Source of the DNA: Bradyrhizobium sp. Ash2021
GTDB taxonomy: Bacteria; Pseudomonadota; Alphaproteobacteria; Rhizobiales; Xanthobacteraceae
Assembly: GCF_031202265.1 (NCBI RefSeq)
Contig: NZ_CP100604.1
Location: forward strand, 2,772,501-2,836,500
Length of the DNA stretch: 64,000 nucleotides
Reading direction: 5' to 3'
Shown piece by piece: positions 15,155-23,775 of this stretch. The first letter of the stretch is position 1; every line of letters starts with the position of its first letter. The notes beneath the pieces were generated by a model, which saw nothing but the letters and a program-made list of their open reading frames with translations, was not told the origin of the DNA and did not search any database. A program made the position numbers and the translations under genes.

Positions 15155-16015
15155 ATGACCCAGTCCAATCATCAGACCGCGCCGACGCAGTTCGTCGAAG
15201 CTAACGGCATCCGCTTTGCCTATCGCCGCTTCGGCAATCCAGCCGGCGTGCCGCTCGTCTTTAACCAGCACTTCACCGGCACCATGGACCATTGGGATCC
15301 GGCCGTGACCGACGGTTTCGCGATGGACCGCGAAGTCATCCTGTTCAACAACGCCGGTGTATCCAGTTCCTCTGGAGAGGTGCCCGCCAGGATCGAGAAA
15401 ATGGGCGCCAACGCGGTGGCGTTCATCAAGGCGCTAGGACTGACGAAAGTCGATGTGCTCGGGTTTTCGATCGGCGGCTTTGTCGCGCAGGAAATCGCCC
15501 TTCAGGCGCCCGACCTCGTGAGGCGCCTGGTCCTGGTCGGCACCGGCCCGCGCGGTGGCGAGGGCATGGCCACGCTCACGTCAGAGGCGCAGGAAATCTT
15601 CGGCGCCGCCTATGACGAGCCCGATCATCTCTGGCTTCGCGTGCATTTCACGAAGTCCGAGAAGAGTCAGGCTGCGGGCCGCGAGTTCCTCAAGCGCTTC
15701 CGGTTACGCGCCGAGAACCGCGATCCCGAGGTCAACGAGAAGGTCGCGCCCGCCCAGATCGAGGCGATCGGCGAATGGGGCGCGCCGCGGGAGAAGCCGT
15801 TCGAATATCTGAAGTCGATCCGCCAGCCGACGCTGGTCGTCAATGGCAGCAGGGACGTCATCATCTACTCCGTGAACTCGTTCATCTTGCAGCAGCACCT
15901 GCCTGACGCCCAGCTTGTCCTCTATCCGGATGCCAATCACGGTTCGCAATATCAATATCCCAAGCGGTTCGTCCGGCACGTTTCCCTGTTCTTGTCCGAA
16001 GAGAAAGCGCGATGA
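15155..16015 (+). CDS. Alpha/beta hydrolase with Ser nucleophile
   Basis: Alpha/beta hydrolase of 286 residues. The nucleophile elbow is VLGFSIGGFVAQ (Ser), the acid lies in VVNGSRDVII and the His in DANHGSQYQ. The family includes esterases, lactonases and haloperoxidase-like enzymes; the usual HG oxyanion segment reads FNQHFTG here, seen in some haloperoxidase-like members. The start at 15155 follows AAGAGGGAAT. It overlaps the next GST gene by 4 bp (ATGA), so the two are coupled. Confidence 0.85.
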   Translation: MTQSNHQTAPTQFVEANGIRFAYRRFGNPAGVPLVFNQHFTGTMDHWDPAVTDGFAMDREVILFNNAGVSSSSGEVPARIEKMGANAVAFIKALGLTKVDVLGFSIGGFVAQEIALQAPDLVRRLVLVGTGPRGGEGMATLTSEAQEIFGAAYDEPDHLWLRVHFTKSEKSQAAGREFLKRFRLRAENRDPEVNEKVAPAQIEAIGEWGAPREKPFEYLKSIRQPTLVVNGSRDVIIYSVNSFILQQHLPDAQLVLYPDANHGSQYQYPKRFVRHVSLFLSEEKAR

Positions 16016-16644
16016 AACTCCACCACTCTGCATCCTCACCCAATTCGCGGCGCGTGCGCATATTCCTCGCCGAAAAGGGACTCTCGATTCCCCTCGTCAC
16101 AGTCGATCTTGGCACAGGCGAGCAACATTCCGACGCCTACCGCGCGATCAACCCGCGCCGCGTCGTGCCTACCCTGGTGCTGGAAGATGGCGCCGCGATA
16201 GGTGAAGTGCCGGCGATCTGCCGGTACATTGAAGAGGCCCATCCGACGCCGCCCTTGCTTGGCGAGACGGCGAAGGAAAAAGCCGTGGTGGCGATGTGGG
16301 AACGGCGTGCCGAACTGGAAGGTTTTGCCGCGGTCATGGAGGCCATCCGCAATTCCGCGCCCGGTCTCAAAAGCCGCGCGATCGCCGGACCTCATGATTA
16401 CGAGCAGATTCCCGAACTGGCGGAGCGTAGCAAGCTCCGGGTGAAGAATTTCTTCGCCGATTTCGACGATCGATTGGGCGAGGCTCCTTTCGTGGCCGGC
16501 CAGCGCTTCTCTGTCGCCGACATCACCGCGCTGGTGACGGTGGAGTTCGCCGCCAAGGCGATCAACTTCTCTGTTGCGGACCAGCACCGTTCACTGAAGC
16601 GCTGGTACGACGCTATTTCAAGCCGATCCAGCATGGCTGCGTAG
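16012..16644 (+). CDS. Glutathione S-transferase
   Basis: GST of 210 residues. The N-terminal domain has LHHSASSPNSRRVRIFLAEKG, with the SPNS segment at the catalytic Ser position, and a VVPTLVLEDGAAIGEVPAICRYIEE glutathione site. The C-terminal helices include FSVADITALVTVEFA. It differs from the Nu-class protein at 3907. It is coupled to the upstream hydrolase by ATGA overlap, suggesting that the pair processes one electrophilic compound. Confidence 0.88.
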   Translation: MKLHHSASSPNSRRVRIFLAEKGLSIPLVTVDLGTGEQHSDAYRAINPRRVVPTLVLEDGAAIGEVPAICRYIEEAHPTPPLLGETAKEKAVVAMWERRAELEGFAAVMEAIRNSAPGLKSRAIAGPHDYEQIPELAERSKLRVKNFFADFDDRLGEAPFVAGQRFSVADITALVTVEFAAKAINFSVADQHRSLKRWYDAISSRSSMAA

Positions 16645-16684
16645 TCCGCTGCGGTCCCAACACACTTGTCGTCAGGAGAATGAA

Positions 16685-17086
16685 ATGAGCCAGTCAACGG
16701 AGTCAAAGAACAAGGCACTCGTCCTTGAGGCATTCGACACCTTGTTCAACAAGCGGGACTACGCGGCCGCCGAACGCTTCTGGTCGCCGAACTACATCCA
16801 GCACAGTGCTCACATCGAGCCGGGCCGCGAGGGTCTCTTCAACCTCATCAAGGGTACTCCGGCGTCCCTCAAATATGAGCCGGGCGTGATCGTGGCCGAA
16901 GGTGACTTTGTCATCATCCACGGGCGATTCTCTGGCATGGGACGCCCGAAAAACTGGATCGCCGCCGACGTCGTGCGCATCGCCGACGGGGTGCTGGCCG
17001 AACACTGGGACGTCCTCCAGGATGAGGCGGCTCGCGCGGAGTCGAAGAGCGGTCGGCCAATGTTCGGCGATCGCTTCGCCGATTGA
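16685..17086 (+). CDS. SnoaL-like/NTF2-fold protein
   Basis: Protein of 133 residues with the SnoaL-like polyketide-cyclase signature: LVLEAFDTLFNKRDYAAAERFW near the N-terminus, YIQHSAHIEPG, and ADVVRIADGVLAEHWDVLQ. NTF2-fold proteins act as small isomerases, cyclases or binding proteins, and the substrate cannot be read. The ribosome binding site is CAGGAGAATGAA. It follows the GST by 40 bp in the same direction. Confidence 0.85.
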   Translation: MSQSTESKNKALVLEAFDTLFNKRDYAAAERFWSPNYIQHSAHIEPGREGLFNLIKGTPASLKYEPGVIVAEGDFVIIHGRFSGMGRPKNWIAADVVRIADGVLAEHWDVLQDEAARAESKSGRPMFGDRFAD

Positions 17087-17148
17087 TCGCGGAAATACGA
17101 CGGTTTCTGGATGGCAGGTGCCGTTTCCAATTCAGAAGGAGATACATC

Positions 17149-17517
17149 ATGGCTGACAAGCCGATCAAGATTCCGGGGCCCGATCACCCTATTTCGATCG
17201 AAGCGAACCCGTCCCGCGTCATGGTGAAAGTCGGCGGAAGAATTATCGCCGACACAAGCGATGCGTTGACGCTTCGTGAGGCGTCCTATCCGCCCGTTCA
17301 GTATATCCCCCGTCGCGATGTCGATATGGCTGCGCTCACGCGCAGCGAACACACCACGTATTGTCCCTACAAGGGCGACGCTTCCTACTACAGCATCCCG
17401 GCTGGCGGGGATCGTTCGCTCAATGCGGTGTGGACGTATGAGACCCCGTTTGAAGCGATGACGCAGATCAAGGACTACGTCGCCTTCTACCCGGACCGCG
17501 TCGACGAGATCGGCTAA
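17149..17517 (+). CDS. DUF427 domain protein
   Basis: Protein of 122 residues matching DUF427: VMVKVGGRIIADTSDALTLREASYPPVQYIPR, then TTYCPYKGDASYYSI and AVWTYETPFEAMTQIKDYVAFYPDRV. The biochemical role of the family is not established. The start at 17149 follows GAAGGAGATAC; the frame extending to 17083 has no such signal. It sits between the SnoaL-like protein and an SDR. Confidence 0.88.
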   Translation: MADKPIKIPGPDHPISIEANPSRVMVKVGGRIIADTSDALTLREASYPPVQYIPRRDVDMAALTRSEHTTYCPYKGDASYYSIPAGGDRSLNAVWTYETPFEAMTQIKDYVAFYPDRVDEIG

Positions 17518-17584
17518 GCGATACGCTGACCGCGCAGGCCGTAAGCGCCGCGGCGAGGAGACTCGCCGGCAAATAGGACGGACG

Positions 17585-18316
17585 ATGATGAGCAAGCTAC
17601 AAGGCAAGGTGGCCGTGGTTACCGGCGGCACCGCAGGAATAGGTTTCGCGACGGCCAAGCGATTTGTCGATGAAGGCGCCTACGTCTTCATAACAGGCCG
17701 CCGGCAAAAGGAACTCGAAGAGGCCATCAAGGTGATCGGCCGCAACATTGCCGGAGTGCAGGGAGATGTCTCCAAACTGCAGGACCTAGATCGACTCTTC
17801 CAGACCGTGAAGGCGAAGGGACAGATCGATATCCTGGTCGCCAATGCCGGCATCGGCGAATTCGCTCCTTTGGCGAGCCTCGCGGAGGCGCATTTCGACA
17901 AGCTTTTCGATCTCAACGTGAAGGGCACGCTGTTTACGGTGCAAAAGGCCTTGCCACTGATGAACGACGGAGGGTCGATCATTCTCATCGGCTCCGTCGC
18001 AAGCGTCAAAGGCACAGCTTCCTTCGGTACCTACGGCGCTACCAAGGCGGCGGTTCGCAATCTGGTGCGAACCTGGACCGTGGAGTTGAAGGACCGTCGC
18101 ATTCGCTCGAATGTCCTGAGCCCCGGTCCGATCAAGACGCCCCTGATGGATCTCCAACCCCCGGACGTCATTGCAAGGCTCGTCGCTACCATTCCGATGG
18201 GACGCATAGGAGAGCCGGACGAAGTCGCCAAGGCAGCAGTGTTCCTGGCCTCAGACGATTCCAGCTTCGTCACGGGCATCGAACTATTCGTCGATGGCGG
18301 CCGAGGTCAGGTTTGA
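17585..18316 (+). CDS. Classical SDR oxidoreductase
   Basis: SDR of 243 residues: TGGTAGIGFA cofactor motif (from residue 13), NAG at NAGIGEF, SVAS serine and catalytic YGATK, with the C-terminal FVDGGRGQV. TGRRQKE after the second strand suggests NADP(H). The start could equally be the second ATG at 17588; the upstream sequence is AATAGGACGG. It differs from the paralogous SDR pair at 14272 and 19603. A perfect hairpin and a PRISE-type gene follow. Confidence 0.92.
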   Translation: MMSKLQGKVAVVTGGTAGIGFATAKRFVDEGAYVFITGRRQKELEEAIKVIGRNIAGVQGDVSKLQDLDRLFQTVKAKGQIDILVANAGIGEFAPLASLAEAHFDKLFDLNVKGTLFTVQKALPLMNDGGSIILIGSVASVKGTASFGTYGATKAAVRNLVRTWTVELKDRRIRSNVLSPGPIKTPLMDLQPPDVIARLVATIPMGRIGEPDEVAKAAVFLASDDSSFVTGIELFVDGGRGQV

Positions 18317-18360
18317 CCGGCCGGGACCGAAAAACGGAAGCGGCGGAAGTGAAATTTCAG

Positions 18361-18383
18361 CTCCACGTCGGGGCGACGTGGAG
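18361..18383 (+). other. Perfect hairpin just before the second PRISE gene
   Basis: CTCCACGTCG and CGACGTGGAG, 10-bp arms with a GGG loop. It ends directly at the purine-rich ribosome binding site of the next gene. There is no T-run, so it is more likely an mRNA element affecting stability or initiation than a terminator. Confidence 0.6.
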
Positions 18384-18396
18384 GAGAGAAGGACAG

Positions 18397-19455
18397 ATGT
18401 CCAAGGCAAAGCGTACCGCACTTGTCACGGGTGCCTCAGGTCTGGCCGGCGGCTACATGCTGGCTCACCTGCTCGAGCAGGGTGGCTGGGATGTCGTTGC
18501 GGTGTCGCGCCGCAAGCCGCGGATTCCCGGTGACTACAGACACATCGCCGTGGATCTTCTCGACCTCGATGATTGCCGGACAAAGCTCGGGCCGCTCACG
18601 AATATTTCGCACCTGTTCTATTTGGCAATCACGGAGCGCCCGGATCCCGGCGAGACGGTGTCAGCGAACGCCGACATGTTCTTCAACCTCGTCAAGACCA
18701 TCGCGGCCGCGTCACCCGTGCTCGAGCATGTTCATCTCTCTCAGGGCACCAGATGGTACGGAAATCACCTCGGTCCGTACAAGACTCCGACCAAGGAAGA
18801 CGATCCGCGGCACATGCCGCCGAATTTCTATTACGACCAGCAGGACTTTCTCGAACAATTCCAGAAAGGAAAGCGCTGGACCTGGTCGGTTGGGCGTCCG
18901 CACGCAGTCTGCGGATTCTCCACGGGAGGACCGATGAACCTGACCCTGGCGATCGCAGTCTATGCGAACATCTGCAAGGCATTGGGGCTGCCTCTCAGCT
19001 TTCCAGGCAAGCCCGGGGCCTATACCGCACTCTACCAGTGCACGGACGCCGCTCTTCTGGCAAAGGCCGTCGCATGGATGGCGACCGATCCGAAATGCGC
19101 CAACCAGGCATTCAACATCACCAACAGTGACCTGATCAGGTGGCAGAACCTGTGGCCCAGGTTCGCCAATTTCTTCGTGATGGAACTGGCTCCGCCACGA
19201 CATATCAACCTTGCACGGTCCATGGCGGACAAGGGGCCGATCTGGGAAAAGATCGTCGAAAGGAACGGATTGCAGAAATTCCGCTTCGAAGAGATTGCCG
19301 CCTGGGGCTACCCGGACGGCGTGTTCGCTTCCGATTACGATATCGTCTCCGATACCAGCAAGGCCCGCCGTTTCGGATTCCACGACCTGGTGGACACCGA
19401 GGAGATGTTCCTTCGGATGTTCTCGGATTTTCAGCGTGACCGAATCATTCCGTAA
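18397..19455 (+). CDS. PRISE-type NAD(P)H-dependent SDR reductase (second)
   Basis: PRISE family protein of 352 residues: VTGASGLAGGY at residues 10-20, SRRK cofactor segment near 37-40, NFYYDQQDF with Tyr146 in the catalytic tyrosine position, GFSTGGPMNL and FNITNSDLIRWQNLWP. The family lysine motif TGRKHY reads QGTRWY, so the catalytic lysine is Arg119. The first PRISE protein (483-1679) keeps the Lys but lacks the Tyr, so the two have reciprocal changes. The start at 18397 follows GAGGAGAGAAGGA. It probably acts on an enone or enal. Confidence 0.88.
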   Translation: MSKAKRTALVTGASGLAGGYMLAHLLEQGGWDVVAVSRRKPRIPGDYRHIAVDLLDLDDCRTKLGPLTNISHLFYLAITERPDPGETVSANADMFFNLVKTIAAASPVLEHVHLSQGTRWYGNHLGPYKTPTKEDDPRHMPPNFYYDQQDFLEQFQKGKRWTWSVGRPHAVCGFSTGGPMNLTLAIAVYANICKALGLPLSFPGKPGAYTALYQCTDAALLAKAVAWMATDPKCANQAFNITNSDLIRWQNLWPRFANFFVMELAPPRHINLARSMADKGPIWEKIVERNGLQKFRFEEIAAWGYPDGVFASDYDIVSDTSKARRFGFHDLVDTEEMFLRMFSDFQRDRIIP

Positions 19456-19602
19456 CACAGCGAGCGTTGTCGTCGCGTGCGCCAGAGCCACCCCATCACC
19501 CGCGACGGAAGCGATCAAGGCAATGGCGAGTCGCCTTGACCTTAGACGTGGTGCTTCCGCAGTCCTTCCCGCAATACAGCCCGCTTTCAAAGGAAAACGT
19601 CC

Positions 19603-20349
19603 ATGAGTGCATCCGTCGTCCTGATTACAGGCGCATTGACCGGTATCGGCCGCGCCACGGCCTTGGCCTTCGCTCAAGAAGGCGCCCGGATCGTTGTGTC
19701 CGGCCGCCGCGACGAGGCGGGCCATGCCCTGACCCAGGAGCTCCGCAGTCTCGGTGTGGAAGCCGAATTCGTCCGTGCTGATGTCCGCCACGAAGACGAT
19801 GTCCGCAACCTGGTCGACAAGACCATGGCACGGTTCGGCCGGCTCGATGTGGCCGTCAACAACGCCGGTACCGAGGGCAGGGCCGGTCCCGTGACGGAAC
19901 AGACCGCCGAAAGCTACGCGGCCACTTTCGATACCAACGTGCTCGGTGTGCTGCTGAGCATGAAGCATGAGATGCGCGTGATGCAGGCGCAGGGCAGCGG
20001 CAGCATTGTGAACCTGTCGTCGACCATGGGACAGCGAGGCGCGCCGGGTGCGTCGCTCTACACCGCCAGCAAGCACGCGGTCGAGGGATTGACGAAATCC
20101 GCAGCGCTCGAAGCTGCGGCATCAGGCATTCGCGTCAACGCCATAGCGCCCGGTCCTGTCGAAACCGAAATGCTTGATCGGTTCACCGGCACCGCCGAGA
20201 GAAAAGCCGGACTGGTCGCGGGAATACCTCTCAAGCGTGCGGGAACCCCCGCGGAGATCGCCGATGCCATCGTGTTCGTCGCTTCCCGCAAGGCGTCGTT
20301 CATCACCGGCCAGATCATCAGCGTGAACGGCGGCAAGACCGCTTCGTAA
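19603..20349 (+). CDS. Classical SDR oxidoreductase (copy B)
   Basis: SDR of 248 residues, close paralog of 14272-15018 with the same spacing of TGALTGIGRA, SGRRDE, NNAGTEG, NLSST and YTASK motifs and C-terminal VNGGK. Most of the middle (LRSLGVEAEFVRADVRHEDDVR in this copy) aligns to the other without gaps. The ribosome binding site is AAAGGAAAA. Two paralogs at the two ends of the second half of the island suggest a duplication followed by divergence, perhaps for different stereochemistry. Function otherwise unknown. Confidence 0.92.
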   Translation: MSASVVLITGALTGIGRATALAFAQEGARIVVSGRRDEAGHALTQELRSLGVEAEFVRADVRHEDDVRNLVDKTMARFGRLDVAVNNAGTEGRAGPVTEQTAESYAATFDTNVLGVLLSMKHEMRVMQAQGSGSIVNLSSTMGQRGAPGASLYTASKHAVEGLTKSAALEAAASGIRVNAIAPGPVETEMLDRFTGTAERKAGLVAGIPLKRAGTPAEIADAIVFVASRKASFITGQIISVNGGKTAS

Positions 20350-20462
20350 TTCCGTAGAAGCCCATCACCTAGCCTGGAAATCACCGCGCGCTTTGCCGGC
20401 GCATCGCGCGGCTGCGTCCGGAGACCGGCTGAGACTTTGCTGAACTCACAAGGACGACAGGT

Positions 20463-21740
20463 ATGATCAAGCCAGCGCCTGACTCCGTTCGTCCTACCGT
20501 GGCGGACCGGACTGAGCCTCCAGTGGGAGGGCGGTTCGTCCTCGGGCGCCGCGCGAGTCTGTTGGTTTCGGCGGGCGTGGTCAGTCATACGCTTTGGACA
20601 AGTGCGGCGCCTGCACTGACATACGGGCTTTATGCCGATGAATGGCATCTCACCCATACGGTGACGGCGGGAATCTTTGCCATCTATCCGATTGGCGTCG
20701 TTGTCATGCTGGTCGCCTTCGGCGGAATTTCCGATCAGATTGGTCGCCGCGCGACGATGTTGGCCGGCCTCTCTGCTTCGTTGGCCGGCGCCCTGTTGTT
20801 TGCGGTCGCACCTGACGTATGGTGGGTATTCGCGGGACGTGCCCTGATGGGCATCGGCGTCGGTTTGGCGGCGAGCCCGTCGACCGCCGCGATTTTGGAG
20901 TTCATAAGCCGGGAACGTGCGAAGAGTGCGGCCTCGGTCACGATGGGGGCACAGGCAATCGGCTTCGCCGCCGCTCTGCTGCTCGGCGGCGCCTTGACGG
21001 AATACGGGCCATGGCCGACGCGCCTTTGCTTCTCGATACTGGCTGTTCTGCTCCTCATCCTGCTGACTGCGACCTGGTTCTTGCCGCGGCATCCGGCCGG
21101 CGGCGCGGTCGGCGACTGGCGCTCTCGGATGCCGTCGGTTCCGACGGATGTGCGTCGGGTCTTCGCGGTGTCATCGACCGCGATGATGGCAGCCTATACG
21201 TTCGGCGTGCTGGTCCTGTCGCTCGGCGGGCAAGTTGAGCATGATCTGATCGGCTCACCCAATGCCTTTCTCAACAGCACCGTTCTTTCATTATTTCCCA
21301 TCGTGATGGGAGTGATCGGGATCATCGCCCGGACCCTCTCGCCACGGGTGGCGCTGATCGCCGGCGCGCTGATCTCTTGTTCAGGCATGGTGCTATTGAT
21401 CCTGGCAATCAATGAGCGCGATCTGGTCATCTATCTGCTGGCGATCGCCGCCGCGGGAGGGGCGTACAGCCTGTTGTTTGTCGGCGGTCTGCAAGTGATC
21501 AGCGCGGCGGCTCCCGAGCGCAACCGTGGCGGCATACTCGCCGCACTCTATCTGCTGAGTTACCTGTCGATGGGCGCGCTCGCCCTCGTTCTAGGCGCTA
21601 TTGCGACAGCGAGGGGGCTTGGTCTCGCCGTCGATCTCGGTGCGGCAGCGATCATCCTGATGAATGTCGCCACGCTTGCACTCGCCACGACCACGCCATT
21701 CACCAAGCCCCATTCTGCCGCTCCCCCTTTATCCACGTGA
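20463..21740 (+). CDS. Major facilitator superfamily transporter
   Basis: MFS protein of 425 residues with about twelve hydrophobic helices. The loop 2-3 motif is GGISDQIGRRATM, followed by GRALMGIGVG. It ends the island's forward run, 113 bp after the SDR, and would import the substrate or export a toxic product. Similarity looks closest to drug-exporter-like families, but the substrate cannot be inferred. The ribosome binding site is AAGGACGAC. Confidence 0.88.
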   Translation: MIKPAPDSVRPTVADRTEPPVGGRFVLGRRASLLVSAGVVSHTLWTSAAPALTYGLYADEWHLTHTVTAGIFAIYPIGVVVMLVAFGGISDQIGRRATMLAGLSASLAGALLFAVAPDVWWVFAGRALMGIGVGLAASPSTAAILEFISRERAKSAASVTMGAQAIGFAAALLLGGALTEYGPWPTRLCFSILAVLLLILLTATWFLPRHPAGGAVGDWRSRMPSVPTDVRRVFAVSSTAMMAAYTFGVLVLSLGGQVEHDLIGSPNAFLNSTVLSLFPIVMGVIGIIARTLSPRVALIAGALISCSGMVLLILAINERDLVIYLLAIAAAGGAYSLLFVGGLQVISAAAPERNRGGILAALYLLSYLSMGALALVLGAIATARGLGLAVDLGAAAIILMNVATLALATTTPFTKPHSAAPPLST

Positions 21741-21959
21741 CTACCACGCGAACGATCGCCGTGTTCCAAATCGCGGAAGGTATGCCGCCGACAGGGGAAT
21801 TTAAGCCGGCATGCTGCGTCTGCCGCGCAAGCGCTTTGACGCCGTCGGGAACGGAATCCAGCCCTGCGCACTCTCGCTTTCGGGTCGATGTCTCCGAATT
21901 CCATCTGGGTCAAACGACCACGTTCCCGCGGCGCGACGCGCCCGAGCTTTGTGCTTGTC

Positions 21960-22560
21960 ACCCTCGAGAAAATGAGGGTGCAGGGAATGCCGGGTGCACG
22001 CTGCACCCGCGGTCTCGTGCGCAAAATTGTGCAAAGAAGCGCACACGAGCATACAGGTTCAGCGGAGGCAATCCGGCATTCCCCGCGCAATGGCTTTACG
22101 GCTTATGCCGTGCTCTCCCCGGCGACGAATTCGTCTTGCCACCGTCGTCTGCGGATTGATTGGCTCGCCTGGGCCCGGTTGAGCCCGACAGGCCTCCGCG
22201 GACTTGGCGCCAGCAACGGGCGTCAGGACCACACGGTTTTGCCGTACGCGATCCGCCTTCGCCAAAGGCTTCGGCGGACAAGCCGTCGAAACTTCCAGCA
22301 CAGGCGAAAACAGCGCCGTTCGTCCTGCGCGCGATCGTTCACTCACGGAAAGCCGCCCTGTAAACTCATTGCGCGCCGACGCTGTCGCGTCCACCACATC
22401 CCATCCCGCGTTCGTGACGATCGCGATACGCCCCTCTTGCCGGGAAAGGACGGGGCGAGCTGGTAGCGCTGATTTGCCCGACGGGACAAGGGGAATATTT
22501 TCGTATGTCGGGCTTGACACGCAAATCACTGATTTGCCCGTCGGGCTGTTTTTTGCTGAG
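21960..22560. repeat. Probable dispersed Bradyrhizobium-type repeat element
   Basis: Recognised from memory of recurring spurious peptides (GAGNAGCTLHPRSR, QVQRRQSGIPRAM, HHIPSRVRDDRDTPLLPG) in rhizobial genomes. Boundaries are approximate. It contains two direct copies of CTGATTTGCCCG (near 22469 and 22529) with self-complementary flanks near its end. Confidence 0.5.
22522..22554 (+). terminator. Stacked hairpins with T-run at the end of the repeat
   Basis: CAAATCA-C-TGATTTG at 22522-22536 overlaps GCCCG-T-CGGGC at 22536-22546, followed by TGTTTTTT. It resembles an intrinsic terminator on the forward strand, although no gene lies close upstream. Confidence 0.45.
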
Positions 22561-22668
22561 CGCGGCCGTGGGCGATTGCTTGAATGTCACCTCATGAAGC
22601 CGGCGTTGGACCGCGCTGCCGGCGCAGGAGCCGAACCGAAGATGCGCGTCGCAGCGCTTTCCGGACGT

Positions 22669-23775
22669 TCAGACGGCATGAAGCTGGGGAAGGCCGCGGA
22701 GACCGGAGTCCACTGATTCCTTCCGCGAGTGATAGATCTTCAAGACCTTTTTGGACGTTGCAACGTCCAGCTGGACGAACGCTTTCTCCATTTCGGAGAG
22801 GTCTTTCGCAAGGACTCGATGTTCCGCGGCGCCAAGGAACACCAGCGCCATGGTCGTATTCCACGATAGATCGAGGGCTTTCGCCAGAATCAGCAGTTCT
22901 TCCTTGTTCGCGGCAAGCAGCGCACGTTCCACCACGTCGACCGGCAAGGCACACAACAGCGATAGCGCGACGATAGCTTCATCAAGCTTGCGGGTCTCGG
23001 CGTATTCGAGAACGTGGGCTTCATTCAACTCACCGAGTTGGTGTTTCGCTCCCACGGTTCGCTTGGCGTTGAAGTAGCTCTTTGACGCCGGTCCAAATAT
23101 CGAATGCAATGCCCCGGTTACATCGGTTACTGCACCTTGAACTTGACTTTCGGCTTCTGCCCGCTCGCCTTCAAGTTTCCTTTTCACATCGGCGGACGCC
23201 TTCGCGATGATTTGCTGAAAAAGATGCCTGGGAATGTCCCGACGCTGCCCAAGATGCTCGGCGATAATGCAATCGTTCTCAGCCCGCCTTATCAAACGAA
23301 GGAAACCGGACTCCGAGAAACGCGCGCCGACGTTAGCAGTTACCGAATTCACTACCTGCTGATCACCCCTCGCAACAAGTACATCGGTGACCGGTTCAGC
23401 GATCGATTTTCGCAGCGAGATTGCAAGCAGATGCCCCTGGCTTTTCGAGCGAGCGTTCGCAACCAAAGCCGGAACTTCAAGCCGCTCGGAGTAACGAAGG
23501 ACGGGACTGGCGACGTCTATCGAATCGTCAAAGGCAAGCTTGTTGATCATGTAGATCGGCGCATGGTCGCAGCGTGCCAGCCGCTTCGCAAGCTCTGAGC
23601 GGGCAGCCAATTCAATTTCCTCTGAGAGCCGCCCGATCACTTCCCCAAAGATCCAGATCTGATCTTCGGTATAGCGGCCGGCTATCAGCATATCGGTGGC
23701 ATGCCACAGCGCCTTCAGACGGCTTTCGGATGATCCCCGGGAAATTGCGTCATTCAGTTCCTTGAGATGGGACAT
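22669..23775 (-). CDS. DUF2336 domain protein
   Basis: Soluble, mostly helical protein of 368 residues matching DUF2336. The central block AISLRKSIAEPVTDVLVARGDQQVVNSVTANVGARFSESGFLRLI (residues about 115-160) is the family's typical repeat-like core, and a VRYSERL-like segment precedes it. The family is common in alphaproteobacteria; its function is not established. It is a single-gene unit flanked by long non-coding stretches. Confidence 0.85.
   Translation of the reverse strand: MSHLKELNDAISRGSSESRLKALWHATDMLIAGRYTEDQIWIFGEVIGRLSEEIELAARSELAKRLARCDHAPIYMINKLAFDDSIDVASPVLRYSERLEVPALVANARSKSQGHLLAISLRKSIAEPVTDVLVARGDQQVVNSVTANVGARFSESGFLRLIRRAENDCIIAEHLGQRRDIPRHLFQQIIAKASADVKRKLEGERAEAESQVQGAVTDVTGALHSIFGPASKSYFNAKRTVGAKHQLGELNEAHVLEYAETRKLDEAIVALSLLCALPVDVVERALLAANKEELLILAKALDLSWNTTMALVFLGAAEHRVLAKDLSEMEKAFVQLDVATSKKVLKIYHSRKESVDSGLRGLPQLHAV

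Larger units (their letters stand above)
21741..22668. other. Long intergenic region with repeat material, no gene
   Basis: Several overlapping frames exist on both strands, but none has a believable product. One (reading HPRENEGAGNAGCTLHPRS and CAKKRTRAYRF) I recall as a spurious translation repeated many times in Bradyrhizobium genomes, which marks the stretch as dispersed repeat DNA and not a gene. It ends with stacked hairpins and a T-run. Confidence 0.6.
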
